Positions 29,397 to 41,336 of a stretch of DNA of 60,315 nt are shown here, piece by piece. The stretch covers positions 167,501 to 227,815 of the forward strand of contig CAJNDS010000107.1 in assembly GCA_905221605.1 (NCBI GenBank), written 5' to 3'. The position numbers and the translations under genes are program-made. Source of the DNA: Symbiodinium natans. Taxonomy: Eukaryota; Sar; Dinophyceae; Suessiales; Symbiodiniaceae. The first letter of the stretch is position 1; each line of letters starts with the position of its first letter. The notes under the pieces are model-generated. The model had not been told where the DNA came from. It made no database searches and saw only the letters and a list, made by a program, of their open reading frames with translations.

Positions 29397-30345
29397 GCAT
29401 CCAGCGTGCATACATCGCGTCCCAGCAGCATGAGCATGAGCCTGAGGTAGCAACAGACACCTCGATTCAGCTTACAGTGCTGCCGTGGACCTTGTGGATG
29501 CCTCGCCTGGAAAACCCAGAGTTGTGTAGAGAATTGACCTTCGTTGTCCCTAAATGTTGCTTCGGGACGTAGCCCAATGTTCACCGTCGGACGTGTCCTT
29601 TCACTTCAAGTGTGGTGCGCACGGTGGCCTTCCAAGGCGCCGCGCGCGCTCTGCAATCCCAGAATTCGCCACAACAGCGTCCTGCAGACGGGTTACGTAG
29701 ATTCTGTCGACAGAGATCTTTGCAGTAGCAGTTCTTGATGCCACGGTTGTGGGCCATCAGGCGACAGGATGCCATGCTCGTGAAACCAAGCTTCGAGCTG
29801 GCTAGTGAATCTAGTGGCGTCCTGCGTTGGAGCTAGGCCAGGCTTTACGCAGACGTACGGGCCCTTTACAGGTGCAGTTGCGTTTCAGGCACCAGCTTGT
29901 GCAGCTGGCTGGGCTTTTCCTACGCAGGGTGCCTCAGCTGTTTGGTGCATGTTTCGGCTCAGGCGACTTCTGAAGGCACAGACGGTGAAAGCATCACGGT
30001 TTCCATCAAAGGCAGAAACCTTTCAGGCGGATGTCCCGCAGCTGGAGTTTCGTGCCACTGCATCAGCTTGCATCAAAAGACTGCCCCGCCCAGAAGTTGC
30101 ATAAGTTGCCCTACTGAAGTTAGGATGGCCAAGGGTCGCCGTGGGCTCAATGGTATAAACTGATTTGAACTCTGTTGCATGCGAGCCGTGAACTTGTGGT
30201 GTGTCCGCCGTTGTTCCATCACTGCTTCTTCACGCGCGCACGCTGAGAATCCTCAAGCCGCATGCCTCATGTCTTGCACCCTTCGTGACATCTCAATCGT
30301 TTGGCTTGGGTGAACTTGCCACCCAGTGCGACAGGGGCAGGCCGT
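29397..30345. repeat. Tandem duplication, copy 2
   Basis: Near-identical to the 940 bases before it. Near the right end (30,268-30,298) a block differs (TCTTGCACCC and onward in place of the copy 1 sequence), after which TTTGGCTTGGGTGAACTTGC matches again. Confidence 0.95.
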
Positions 30346-32179
30346 GAAACGGTCAAAGCCGAGACGCTACCTGCAACCGGGAAGGCTCCTGTTGAATGCA
30401 CGCTCTCGGAAGTATTCAGCAGACCGCCGCCCTGATGAGCGGATGAGTTTCACAGCGTCCAGTTCGCTTGAGAAGCGGTGCTCCGTTGTTCTGTCGTCTC
30501 CCATGTCGCAGTCCAGTTTGATGCAAAGCCCTCGCGGGTCAGGTCGGCAAGCTCATAGCAACAGTGTCACAAACGGCAGCAAAGAGAGACCTTAAGGTAA
30601 TTGTTAGTTTCAGACCGGAACTGTCATCCAGAAGTGGAAGCAGTCGAAAGACATGGTCTTTTTCTTCGCAGTTTTCACTTGTTGTGGAGGACCTTCCGCA
30701 TATTCCTTTGGAGTTGAAGTTGCGCGGATCTGATCTGGATCCTTGTCCCGTGCAGGCAACACGGGTGGTGCAGCCTACCAAATAGTACCTTACAAGAGTG
30801 TGACATTTGCGTCTCAGCCTAACAGGGCTTGGGATTTGACGTGCCAGAGCCTTCTGTCGCTGCAGCCTACCTAAGCCATGAACGGCTGCATTTTTCAGCA
30901 GTTTGTCTCCTGCTTCACCTTAGGCGCCGTCTGCATTGTCTGCTGCCTGAGCTGCAGGTCGCAAGTCGGCTAGGCCCAGGCTGCCACAAAAGGCTTTCCG
31001 AGTGAACTGAAGGAGGACTGCACAGATGCCCCGATGGTTTACGCCAACCAAGGCAGTCGGGATGTAGTTGATTCGTAAGCCCGGCTGCTCAGGCTTGCTC
31101 CGGCTCAGTTACCTAAGTTTGTGCTCAGGCGCGTTTCTGAAGTAATGGGCCGAAGGCCTCTGGCGTCCAGGCTCTCGGCTGTAGGTTGAATTTCCTCTTG
31201 TTGACTGCCTGTTAACTGCTTAGTACAAAAGGATGACTCATGCAACAGGCATGCCGCGCAGAGCACGGCACAGAGAGCTTGAACCGAGGGCTGCAGGGCC
31301 CACAAAGAGAGGCTCCACGCTGAACTTCCACGCTGAGGTCTGAAAGACAAGAGCCTCCCCTACGCGCAGTGTTCTGTGTAAGCCATGTAAGCCATGTAAG
31401 CCATGTAAGCCAGGCGTCCCAGTTGCCACCAAGGTCTCGACCAGCTCCCAGGAAAGCTGCCAAGAGGCTGAAGGCACCTCGTAGTCCCGGCATCCCTTTG
31501 ATAAGCTGAGAAAGCAGGCAGAGCCTCCCGGGACGAGGCCGCTGTAAATGACGGCTCTGACGGATCTTTCTGGCAGGGCCGCGCAGTGTAGTCATCCCAT
31601 CCTGGAGGGAGCCAGCGTGCGACTTTAGGAACATCAGCCCAGACGGCCAGCACCAGTCTGCCTAGCATCTGCGTCGCATCCGCGTTTCATCTGCGTAGCC
31701 TCCCGTCCAATGCTGGCATTTTGCCGTTGCTTTAGCTTCACATGGTACTCTGCAGCAATTGCAGCGATTCGGTTATGAAATTGGGTGGAAGATTTGTCAG
31801 GCTATGACTCGTTTTGCGCGAGAATATGCAACGACTGGCCGAATTGAGCTTGTGCAGCTGCTGGCGGCGCCCTCATTGCTGCCAGCACGATGCCGACAGC
31901 CTGCTCCTGCAGAGTCGATCCAGCAGGATGCTCCGTAGTTGAAGTTGAGCTTAGCATTGCAGCATGCTGAAGGGCTTGCCAGGATATGACATGTCTTTCT
32001 CAACACGTCTGAACAGTCTGCGCCTGCGCAACCAGCCGACTTGACGAGGCTTTCCCGCGGCAGTTGATGCGTAGCTGAAGCGCCCCAATACTCGAATGTT
32101 TGCTCAGTTTTTCAGCGCATTCCTATGTGGGTGCAACTTGAGGAGGCTGGGTTTGTGGCGAAGTCCCACGCTTCGCCGC
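30346..32179. other. 1.8 kb without a supportable gene, with a small 9-bp repeat
   Basis: The plus frame at 30,590-30,780 (KVIVSFRPELSS and onward) is mildly protein-like but lacks borders. CATGTAAGC is repeated about four times at 31,378-31,412. Sequence at 31,866-31,940 is a diverged copy of a motif also found at 33,268 and 35,675 (CAGCACG...GCAGCCTGCTC). Confidence 0.5.
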
Positions 32180-33384
32180 GCGAAGCAGTTGCCGTGTGCC
32201 CGATCGGTCATCCAGCAAGCAGCTCGGGTTGCAAAGCTCTTCGCGCATGGTGACCCTGATTCTTTACCCTCGCCAGTGGACAGGGTGAGCTGCCCTTGTC
32301 GCTCTGCGAACTGAGCGCGGCGACCACCGTCGACGGAGGTCTTTTGGCAAGTGGAGTTGAGAGGCCGGAGCGACTGGAGCGCGTTGCACTACGAGCACAA
32401 GCAACATGTGATGGCACATCTACCCATCAGAGGGTCGCCGTGTTCCGTCGTTGGGATTTAGCAGCCCCATACAACGTTGCAAGCAACAGGCTCGCACAGT
32501 GTTAGTGTGCCTCATGCAGCGCTTCGCGGCATGCCTCCACTGCACACAAGCCGGATCCGCTGCATTTCAGCTTGGGCATCCTGCCTGCTGCCTAGCGCTG
32601 CCGTTGTTGCCTTCGGCGTGCTGTGAAATGAGTCCGTCGCAAGCTTTCGCGGGCATGCACTTGCAAGCAGATGCCCCGCCGTGCGAGCTGAGCTTGAGAT
32701 CCTCGTCGTTCGCCATGTGGGCACCTTCAGCACTCGTGCGAACGGCACCTCAGCTTGGGGCAGGAGTGCAGCCAACCAAGCTCTCATCCGCGAGTTGAAG
32801 CTGTTGTTCGTGCAGGCAATGGGTCGAATGGTTGTTTATCACTGCGTTTTGGGGGAAAGCTCCTATAGATTTGCGCAACCAGTCTTGGTCCAGCCCCGGC
32901 GCCATGGCTTAATTGGCAAAACATTGGAAAAGCTTGTGTTGGAAAAGGCGTGTAAAGTTTGCCGCCGTGGGTCTTGCGGAGTTTCCGTGGCAAGCTCCGT
33001 GGTTCTGCGGATGAGGGACCTCGCCGATGGCTTCCTTGCCGCCCATTCGCTTCACAAGTTGTGTTCCGAGAGCAGCACACCATGCAACGCCTCAAGCTTC
33101 AGCCTACACCATCGTGTAGGCCTCGCATGGTCTGCAGAAAATGCAGGTTTGCAGGGGGCGAAATTGCACGGAAGGCTGTCCAGGCTTGCCAGGACCGCCG
33201 CGATTTGACTTGGCTCAGCCATTCGCAGCAACCATTGTGCTTGAGCTTGCGCAGTGTCTGATGTTTTTTGGCTCCGTGCAAGCAGCACGCTGCCGGCAGC
33301 CTGCTCTCGCAGAGACGGTTCTGCAGCAGGATGCTCGGTAGTTGAAGCCGACCTCAAGACGTTCTCTGCGACGTGTCCTTCGCG
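32180..33384. repeat. 1-kb repeat family, copy 1
   Basis: Starts CGAAGCAGTTGCCGTGTGCC and ends TGTCCTTCGCGA. It matches 34,581-35,793 closely, except that bases 32,806-32,955 are replaced there by unrelated sequence. A 115-codon plus-strand frame recurs in the copies; it is not recognised as a protein. Confidence 0.93.
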
Positions 33385-34419
33385 ACCCAAATCCCAATGA
33401 CGCAAGCCTTCTTGGCAAGTGTCAATCTCCATTTGGTGTGTTTCCGGGCTGTTCCGGACGTATTCTGGGGAGCGTTGCGAAGATCGAGAAACCTATCTCG
33501 CATATGGCTGTGGGATGATGTGGCATGCGCCAGCTTGCCCAGACACATGTCAGGCCACCCAGATGCCTTCAGCATCAGCGGGTTCACGCTTCATGTTCAG
33601 CTCCACGTGTGGCTTCACAAGATTCACGTTCGGCTTCGTTGGCACCAAAGAAACAGCAAAGCCGGGCAAACCCACCAAGGGCTTGTGTGCCCAGACGCAG
33701 TGAAGGCGACATAAGCCTTGAAACGGAGCACAAGCCTGAAACTCCAACGCATGCCTCATGACAGAAGTCGACACCTTCCTATACACAATCGAGGCTTCCG
33801 AGTTTTAGCTGCACGGTACTGGGGGTTTCCTGCGACCCCTCGAAATTCGCAGAGAGGAAGATCTGCACGTCTCCCGAGGGTTTTGGCAAAGCGTTGCAAC
33901 GTAGAAACAAGTAGAAGCAGCTGCGCAGCGTAGCAATGCGAGCATCTACGTCCTTCCAGGCGGACATCATATCCAGGGCTTCAACAACTTTGGCAGCATT
34001 GAATTGATACCTAAAGAGAAATTTATGCTCAGGGGAGCATTCAGCTGTTTTGCCTTGAGGCTGTTTTGAAGCAGGCTGGCTGCTGCCAGCGCAGTATGGG
34101 AAACGCATCTTAGCAGCCGTTTGCAATTGTTCGTCAAGGTTGGCCATTGCTTCGCCAGGGCCATGCCGATTGTGCTTCTGGGGGTCAGCGTCAGCCAAGA
34201 TTCCGGTAGACTCTGTAGATCATGACGAAGGTTCCATGTCAAGACAGAAGGTTCAGGATCGGTTGCTTTGTGCGGGCCGCTTCTGTTGTGTTCGGCAAAG
34301 TTGCTTACAACTCGCTTTGGAGGCTGCCACATGCCAAGATGCGTCGACCGGTGTTTGTGCGAATCTCATTGGCGAAGGAGTTTGATCTAGAGCGGATGCC
34401 ACATGGCACATTGCTTGGT
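33385..34419. other. Spacer between repeat copies
   Basis: No gene recognised. CTTCGGCTTCGTTGG-like and CAGCTCCACGTG-like motifs recur loosely at 33,590-33,640, as in old low-complexity sequence. Confidence 0.45.
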
Positions 34420-35793
34420 TTCATTTGCCACAAATGGTGGTCGCCAGGCACAGTATTCCTCATCGTGTCCCACTCCTGGACATCTTGATTTCAAGCGCGA
34501 ATCAAGAAAAGCAATGGTCACTTTCACTGTGCTGACACCACTAGTAGCTGGCATCCCTCATGTTCCCATGGTTGGCTGTGCGAAGCAGTTGCCGTGTGCC
34601 CGATCGGTCATCCAGCAAGCAGCTTGAGTTGCAAAGCTCTTCGCGCATGGTGACCCTGATTCTTTACCCTCGCCAGTGGACCTGCGAACTGAGCGCGGCG
34701 ACCACCGTCGACGGAGGTCTTTTGGCAAGTGGAGTTGAGAGGCCGGAGCGACTGGAGCGCGTTGCACTACGAGCACAAGCAACATGTGATGGCACATCTA
34801 CCCATCAGAGGGTCGCCGTGTTCCGTCGTTGGGATTTAGCAGCCCCATACAACGTTGCAAGCAACAGGCTCGCACAGTGTTAGTGTGCCTCATGCAGCGC
34901 TTCGCGGCATGCCTCCACTGCACACAGGCCGGATCCGCTGCATTTCAGCTTGGGCATCCTGCCTGCTGCCTAGCGCTGCCGTTGTTGCCTTCGGCGTGCT
35001 GTGAAATGAGTCCGTCGCAAGCTTTCGCGGGCATGCACTTGCAAGCAGATGCCCCGCCGTGCGAGCTGAGCTTGAGATCCTCGTCGTTCGCCATGTGGGC
35101 ACCTTCAGCACTCGTGCGAACGGCGCCTCAGCTTGGGGCAGGAGTGCAGCCAACCAAGCTCTCATCCGCGAGTTGAAGCTCTTAAGGCCGGCGCAGGTTC
35201 CAAGTCACGCGGCTTTCCCTTGCGCGTGCCACGGCTTTCTACGCGGCCCTTACTTCCACAAACCGTGCTTGTCAGTATGATCTGCAGGATCCCTCAAGCA
35301 CAGTCGCCCTACAGATTGGACAGCGGTCGTCCGACTGTTTGCCGAATGCCTTCGGCAATGCTTTTGTGTAAAGTTTGCCGCCGTGGGTCTTGCGGAGTTT
35401 CCGTGGCGAGCTCCGTGGTTCTGCGGATGAGTGACCTCGCCGATGGCTTCCTTGCCGCCCATTCGCTTCAGAAGTTGGGGTCCGAGAGCAGCACACCATG
35501 CAACGTTTCAAGCTTCAGCCTACACCATCGCATGGTCCGCAGAATCGCAGTTTTGCAGGGGGCGAAATTACACGGAAGGCTGCCCAGGCTTGCCAGGACA
35601 GCCGCGATGTGACTTGCCTGGCTCAGCCATTCGCAGCAACCATTGTGCTTGAGCTTGCGCAGTGTCTGATGTTTTTTGGCTCCATGCAAGCAGCACGCTG
35701 CCAGCAGCCTGCTCTCGCAGAGACGGTTCTGCAGCAGGATGCTCGGTAGTTGAAGCCGACCTCAAGACGTTCTCTGCGACGTGTCCTTCGCGA
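34420..35793. repeat. 1-kb repeat family, copy 2
   Basis: From 34,581 it matches copy 1. Its first 160 bases (TTTGCCACAAATGGTGG onward) are absent from copy 1 but match copy 4 at 42,070. The middle (35,181-35,369) is specific to this copy. Confidence 0.93.
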
Positions 35794-35991
35794 AGTCTCA
35801 GACTGTTAAATGTCATCATGCAAGCCCAACAGGCGTTTGGCAGTGAAGGGCGTTCAGGAAGTGAAGTGTTTGCGCTTTCCTTTCCGGGTTGCAGCCTATT
35901 GGAGCTGTTGGGATTGTTGGCCTTGCATGTGGAATGACGAGGGTCTGCAGCGAGCCTGATCAGTTCACATCTGTTCCCATGGCTCTCCGCG

Positions 35992-36650
35992 CGAAGCAGT
36001 GGCTGCGTGCCCGATCGGTCATCCAGCAAGCAGCTTGGGTTGCAAAGCTCTTCGCGCATGGTGACCCTGATTCTTTACCCTCGCCAGTGGACAGGGTGAG
36101 CTGCCCCTGTCGCTTTGCAACATGAGCACGGCGACCACGGGCGACGCAGGTCAAGTGGAGTTAAGAGGCCGGAGCGACTGGAGCGCGTTGCACTACGAGC
36201 ACAAGCAACATGTGATGGCACATCTGCCCATCAGAGGGTCGCCGTGTTCCGTCGTTGGGATTTAGCAGCCCCATACAACGTTGCAAGCAACAGGCTCGCA
36301 CAGTGTTAGTATGCCTCATGCAGCGCTTCGCGGCATGCCTCCACTGCACACAAGCTGGATCCGCTGCATTTCAGCTTGGGCATCCTGCCTGCTGCCTAGC
36401 GCTGCCGTTGTTGCCTTCGGCGGGCTGTGAAATGAGTCCGTCGCAAGCTTTCGCGGGCATGCACTTGCAAGCAGATGCCCCGCCGTGCGAGCTGAGCTTG
36501 AGATCCTCGTCGTTCGCCATGTGCCTGGCGTGGGCGCCTTCAGCACTCGTGCGAACGGCACCTCAGCTTGGGGCAGGACTGCAGCCAACCAAGCTCTCAT
36601 CCGCGAGTTGAAGCTGTTGTTCGTGCAGGCAATGGGTCGAAAGGGTCGAA
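35992..36650. repeat. 1-kb repeat family, copy 3 (shorter)
   Basis: Matches the left halves of copies 1 and 2. It ends in a short tandem repeat of GGGTCGAA (36,632-36,668), expanded from the single copy in copy 1, where the sequence then diverges. Confidence 0.92.
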
Positions 36651-37552
36651 TGGGTCGAATGGGGTCGCGTCTGCTTGCTTGGTGCGCGCAGGGGAGGCAA
36701 TTGACTCGGCGAGCAGTCTCTGCGGCCTCTGCAATCTCGACCGTCCGATTGTTGCCGTCGCTTACTTGTGTCGGCTGGATCCCTGGGCAGCAACTCTTTG
36801 GCAGAATCCCAGTTAAGGATGCCCACTTGTCCGAATCGTCTGATGACTTTGAGGAACTGTCTTGATCTGTACTCGAATTCCTGGACAGTTACACAAGCCA
36901 TTGACGTCAGACTTGCCGTCAGCCGCCAGCCCCTGCGAACTTGTGGAGCTTTGACCGCGGCACGGTGGTTTCAGTGGTTTGAGGTCGGTAGAATGTCTGA
37001 GGCTCCGGTCGTTTTGCCGCTTGGGCAGGATGTTGCAGACCTCACACGTTTTTCCTTTTCTTCACCCCCGGCTCTTGTCTCTGCACTAGGTTGAGATTAT
37101 TGACACTGCCATCAGTGTGATTTTCCCGCATCACAGCGGGCGACATTCAAGCAGGGATGATAGACTGATTGATGATGCACTGCTCTTCTGCGGCCGCGAA
37201 GCGATGCAGCCCTCTCCGTTTCAGAAGTCGCAGCAGAGCTTCTGCTCTCACTCAAAGCGGTAGGACAGCATCTCCTGGCGTCCCTCTCGTGAGCTGCCGC
37301 CCCAAGTGAATGCCCAAAGGACCCCGAGATGCTTAACGTGGCCTTGGCCGTGCGGTTGAGGCACACGAGCTGAGCTATGTCTTGTGAACTTATTGAGACA
37401 TCTCAGTCAAGCAGCCTGCGCGTGCAGACTGCAGAAGTTGGCCGTACCTCGACCCCTCCATTTTCTTGAAAAGCCGGGAAGCGGGCTCTGCAGTTCTCTT
37501 TGGACGATCCCTTCAAGTCTTAGGTCTTGGGGCACTGGCTGAGCTCAAGGCA
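36651..37552. other. 0.9 kb without a supportable gene
   Basis: No coding signal or repeat recognised beyond the left-edge GGGTCGAA run. Confidence 0.45.
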
Positions 37553-38240
37553 CACGGATGAGGCTCTGGTTTTCGCGGTACGGTGAGACGGGGGAATCTG
37601 GCACGCGGCCGTCTGAGTGAAGGCAACTGTTCTCTCTTCGCGCATTCGGCATCGTGGGGTCTTCAGGCATCGCGTGTTTTGCCCGGCTTTGCCTTTGTCC
37701 CAGCCGCTTGCATGAGCAGCCCGGTTGCATTATCTTAACGACTTAGTCTGGTGTGCCTCCCTAAACCCTCTGGTTGTGGTCTCGTAGCGTACCGTCCAGC
37801 GCCTTCCACGGAAGCAAAACTGCAGATGCAGGAAGACGCTCCACAGCTTTCCGTTCCCGTGTGGCCCTTGTTTCTTCGCCCCGCATCTGCACAGCCCTCC
37901 CTGGTGCGATCGTGAGTTCTGAACAATGTGTTGCAAAGGCATCGTGACGACACCAATGATTCAGCAAGCAGGGCAAGCAGGGTGTCCTGCAGATTCCGAA
38001 ATGGATGTTTCTCATCTGTGCTCGGCAAGTGCCCGTGCCTTCCTTTGGTAGCATGGCATCTCTGCGACGAGCCCGGAACATCAGCATCCCTTACAGGGCA
38101 TGTGCGGTGTTCTCGTGGTGACCAGATGCCCCCGGAACGATACGGACAATACGCAGTGGCAAACTCAGCATACACTGCAGCATGGGGCCGACCACCTTCT
38201 TGTTGCGAAACAAAAAACAGATAACCGTATGAGCATAGTC
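37553..38240. repeat. Dispersed repeat Y, copy 1
   Basis: Begins ACGGATGAGGCTCTGG and includes GACTTAGTCTGGTGTGCCTC. The same order of sequence, with small indels, is found at 42,457-43,160. Not recognised as a known element. Confidence 0.88.
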
Positions 38241-39044
38241 AGCAACAGGTGCGGAAGAAGGGCCATCCATTGCGCTTCCTCGGGCTGGTGACTCCCAGGC
38301 CTTTCTTGCTTCTCTCCCATCCGGTTTAGCTGTGCACAGGATCGCGGACCGAAAAAAGAGCGATGCAAGGGAACAAAGCAAATTCCGAAACGCAGGGTTC
38401 TGAATTTAGGCCTAAAACGTCGACAAACAATTTCAAAAGCGTGGACGACAAAACAAATGCAAAAACGCCTGGTTCTGAATTTGAACTTGAAAGCTACAAC
38501 AAATTACAGAAGTGTAAACCCCAAAGCAAATTGAAGAACGTCCAGTGCTGAATTTAAAGCTGAGAAATAGATTGTAAAAGTGTGCACGCCCACTACGACG
38601 CCGGTGTAAAAGTGCAAACTCCAAAGTTTGGCAGTTTGCCATGTGAACTTGTAAAAGGACGGCACGCCAGTGTGCGCTTCTTGTGGAGTGTCGTAGGCTT
38701 CTGCCTTGATGTTGCAGACATCTGGGCTAGTATGGCGTTTCTAGTGAGGTTTTCCTCAAAGCTGCCTTCCAGGCTATCCCAGAGCCCAATAATTCGGTAC
38801 TTGAGTGATGGGTAACAGTAATTGTAGGACAGTTTTTCGTGAAGTATATGATTATTAGGTACTTGGACCCTTATAGGGTATGGCCCAGTCATGGAAGATG
38901 CAGTCAGATGGTAGGGAGATGCGGGGTGCAGGGATCAAACGTGTTTCCTGACAACGCTGGTTTCAGAGGTTGTCCTGACAGGAACTTGTGTCTTGTGGCG
39001 CGTGAAGCGTGCTTCCCAGCCAGTCTAGGCAACGAGCATAGCTT
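38241..39044. other. 0.8 kb without a supportable gene
   Basis: At 38,385-38,580 a degenerate tandem pattern of about 70 bp with TTCTGAATTT and AAAACG...AACAAATTTCAAAAG-like blocks occurs three times. No gene seen. Confidence 0.5.
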
Positions 39045-39291
39045 TGTCTAAACCCTAACCCTAGACCCCCTCCATGTCTACACAATTGATGCGTACATCA
39101 GGGTCTAATCTCTATAAATAGTACCTACATTGGGGTATTTGGAGCCCTAGGGAAGGCCTTGAACCCTGAACCCTGAACCCTGAACCCTAAACCCTAAACC
39201 CTAAACCCTATCCCAAAACCCTAAACCCTAAACCCCAAACCCGGTTTCGTAACCTACCCTAGCTGTAAGCTCGCCCGAAAAGGAGTGAAGG

Positions 39292-39327
<36 letters not shown>

Positions 39328-39363
39328 CTAAACCCTATCCCTAAACCCTGAACCCTAGAAACC
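39045..39363 (-). repeat. Interstitial telomere-like array (CCCTAAA) with an insertion
   Basis: CCCTGAA and CCCTAAA heptamers at 39,163-39,237 and again at 39,326-39,363, with a single patch at 39,050-39,065. The G-rich strand is the minus strand, opposite to the patches at 18.4 and 22.4 kb. The array is interrupted by a poly(A)-ended insert. Confidence 0.9.
39241..39325 (+). mobile_element. Short poly(A)-tailed retroposed insert in telomere-like repeats
   Basis: Between two CCCTAAA blocks lie about 57 bases of unrelated sequence (CCGGTTTCGTAACC to GGGTTGTT) followed by 28 consecutive A. A unique sequence with a terminal A tract inside simple repeats is the form left by LINE-driven retroposition of a small RNA. 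Target-site duplication cannot be read because the host sequence itself repeats. The source RNA is not recognised. Confidence 0.55.
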
Positions 39364-39564
39364 CTATGCGCTGCCAAACATCTCCAGCTCCCAAAGCGAC
39401 CAGTCCTCTGTAGTTTGTCAAACCACGAAGCGGGGCTGCTCGGCAGTGTGCTTTTTGGTTTTATAGGGGAGTTAGGGGGTTAGTGTGTGTTTTCCCGAAT
39501 GCTCCGCAGAAGGGTTCCCGTTTTAAAGTTGGGCTGGGAGGTTACCAAACGTTGCGCTGTGTCC

Positions 39565-39605
39565 GCAAAGCGTCCGCAAAGCGTCCGCAAAGCGGCCGCA
39601 AGCGT
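39565..39605. repeat. 11-bp minisatellite (CGTCCGCAAAG)
   Basis: Three to four copies in tandem, just before the 62-bp array. Confidence 0.85.
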
Positions 39606-39633
39606 TCGCGAGTGGCGTATAACGCGTGCTGTT

Positions 39634-40060
39634 AAGGGGGAACTCCACAGGACGCGCGCCGACGCGGCGTTCCGTGGCGTTCCGAATCCGTCAAGCTAAG
39701 GGGGAATTCCACAGGACGCGCGCCGACGCGGCGTTCCGTGGCGTTCCGAATCCGTCAAGCGGGGGAATTCCACAGGACGCGCGCCGACGCGGCGTTCCGC
39801 AGCGTTCCGAATCCGTCAAGCTAAGGGGGAACTCCACAGGACGCGCGCCGACGCGGCGCTCCGTCGCGTTCCGAATCCGTCAAGCTTAAGGGGGAATTCC
39901 ACAGGACGCGCGCCACTGTGGCGTTCCGCGGCGTTCCGAATCCGCGAAGCTAAGGGGGAACTCCACAGGACGCGCGCCGCCGTGGCGTTCTCCGCTGCGT
40001 TCCGAATCCGTCAAGCTAAGGGGGAACTCCACAGGACGCGCGCCGCCGTGGCATTCCCCG
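39634..40060. repeat. Tandem array, unit about 62 bp, seven copies
   Basis: Each unit reads GGGGAATTCCACAGGACGCG, then CGCCGACGCGGCGTTCC, GTGGCGTTCCGAATCC and GTCAAGCTAA with small variations. Unit length varies between about 60 and 65 and is not kept to multiples of three, so the 21-residue peptide repeats seen in frames are not maintained. GC-rich partial palindromes (GACGCGCGCCGACGCGGCG) could fold. Confidence 0.93.
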
Positions 40061-40445
40061 TGGTGGTCCCGTAATGGTCGTCCGTGGTGGTCCCGTGGTG
40101 TTGTGCCATGGTGGTGGTCCCGTGGTGGTGGTCCCGGTCCCGTGGTATTGGTCCCATGGTGTGGTCCCGTGGTGGTGGTTCCGTGCTGATGGTCCTGTGG
40201 TGGTGGTCCGTGGTGGTGGTCCCGTGGTGGTGGTGGTCCCGTGGTGGTGGTGGTGGTGGTGCCGTGGTGGTGGTCCCGTGATGGTGGTCCCATGGTGGTG
40301 GTCCCGTGGTGGTGGTCCCGTGGTGGTGGTCCGTGGTGGTGGTCCCTGGTGGTCCCGTGGTGGTGGTCCCATGGTGTGGTCCCGTGATGGTGGTCCTCGT
40401 GGTGGTCGTCCGTGGTGGTGGTCCGTGGTGGTGGTCCGTCCGCCC
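40061..40445. repeat. Minisatellite (GTGGTGGTCCC variants)
   Basis: GTGGTGGTCCC and shorter forms for about 380 bases, G-rich on the plus strand and purine-poor in places. It follows the 62-bp array without a gap. ORFs rich in V, W and G or H, T and P are artefacts. Confidence 0.95.
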
Positions 40446-40539
40446 GCCACGGACGTTTCGTTTATATTGCGTTATATTTACGTTATAGGTGACTGCTTTC
40501 TGCATTCGGGTTCGTGGATCCTATCAGGCTTTTGAGTTT

Positions 40540-40860
40540 GTAGGGGTTTTTAGGGGTTTGACGGGTTTGGGGTTTAGGGGGTTGTTGGCTTCCTGGGGTT
40601 GCTGGGGTCACATTCTATGAAAATTCGTACCCCCCAAAAGTTTAACTAGGCTTTTTCTGCATGGGATACTGACCAGCTTAGGATGGCTTGCTTCAAGTCA
40701 TGGCTGGCTGCTCTTATTGGCCTGCTCTACGTGAGTCCCTGGGTTTACGGGTTAGATCTCAGGCTTTTGGCTTTAGGGCTTAGGATTTCGGGTTGAGGGT
40801 TGAGGGTTTAGAGTCTCCCTCCCCAAAGATCCCCGGAATAAGTTCGGGTTTAGGGAATGA
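40540..40860 (+). repeat. Degenerate telomere-like patches
   Basis: GGGTTTGGGGTTTAGGG at 40,556-40,580 and GGTTGAGGGTTGAGGGTTTAG at 40,790-40,812, separated by non-repeat sequence that includes a signal-peptide exon. A C-rich counterpart (CCCTAAACC variants) lies at 40,977-40,992 and 41,155-41,185. Confidence 0.65.
40683..40730 (+). CDS. Candidate exon 1 of a secreted Cys-rich protein (signal peptide)
   Basis: ATG at 40,683 opens MACFKSWLAALIGLLY, a short basic start plus hydrophobic core typical of a signal peptide, and ends exactly at a strong donor, TAC|GTGAGT. The 48-base exon ends in phase 0. The next candidate exon starts in a different phase, so a further small exon or a shifted border is likely between them. 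The next 470 bases contain telomere-like patches, presumably intronic. Confidence 0.55.
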
Positions 40861-41199
40861 TTGCAATTCAGCAGAGGCAGAATTTCCTGGTGCTTAAGGG
40901 CGCGTGGGCGAGTGGATCCCTAGCGGAATCCCTATTTCATCCCCATGCAGCCCCCACAATAATGGCCTATCCCTCGACCCTAAACCCTAAACTCCTTTCA
41001 CTCCACCCGCGCGCCCTTAAGCACCACTTTGCTAAGTGAACAACACGGAAGATGGTTTTGTGCGCATTTTCCTGAGAATCGGCTTCCGGACGTCTGCAGC
41101 AGCCTCTAAAACAGGTTCAACAAGGATCACAATAAACCAACCTCAATAAACCAACCTTAAACCCAAAATCCTAAATCCTAAACCTTGCCCGTGTCTCAG

Positions 41200-41336
41200 G
41201 CATTGCTGTTGGAGTTCGCCCGGCTTCAGCATCCAATGCGACGGAAGCAGCCAGCGGCCAAACGCAGCGCGCAACAGACTGTTGTTGCTACAATCCACCA
41301 CGCGACAAAATGTTCAAGAACTATGGCAACTGGGCT
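41200..41336 (+). CDS. Candidate exon 2 of the secreted Cys-rich protein
   Basis: After acceptor GTGTCTCAG the frame reads AVGVRPASASNATEAASG and continues to ATDCCCYNPPRDKMFKNYG-NWA, an asparagine- and cysteine-rich stretch with one NAT sequon. It ends in phase 0 where GT begins an 8-bp microsatellite (GTTCAGTA). The following exon begins in the same phase, which supports both borders. No known family. Confidence 0.6.

Noticed and set aside
28866-30163. Frames of 99 and 88 codons identical in both halves of the tandem duplication
   Set aside because: The DNA itself is nearly identical, so conservation of the frame says nothing about coding; no motif was recognised.
32451-36611. 115-codon frame kept in three repeat copies
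   Set aside because: Conserved no better than the surrounding repeat DNA and with a composition unlike a folded protein.
39487-40535. ORFs over the 62-bp array and the GTGGTCCC repeat
   Set aside because: Unit lengths are not multiples of three, so no peptide repeat is kept in frame.
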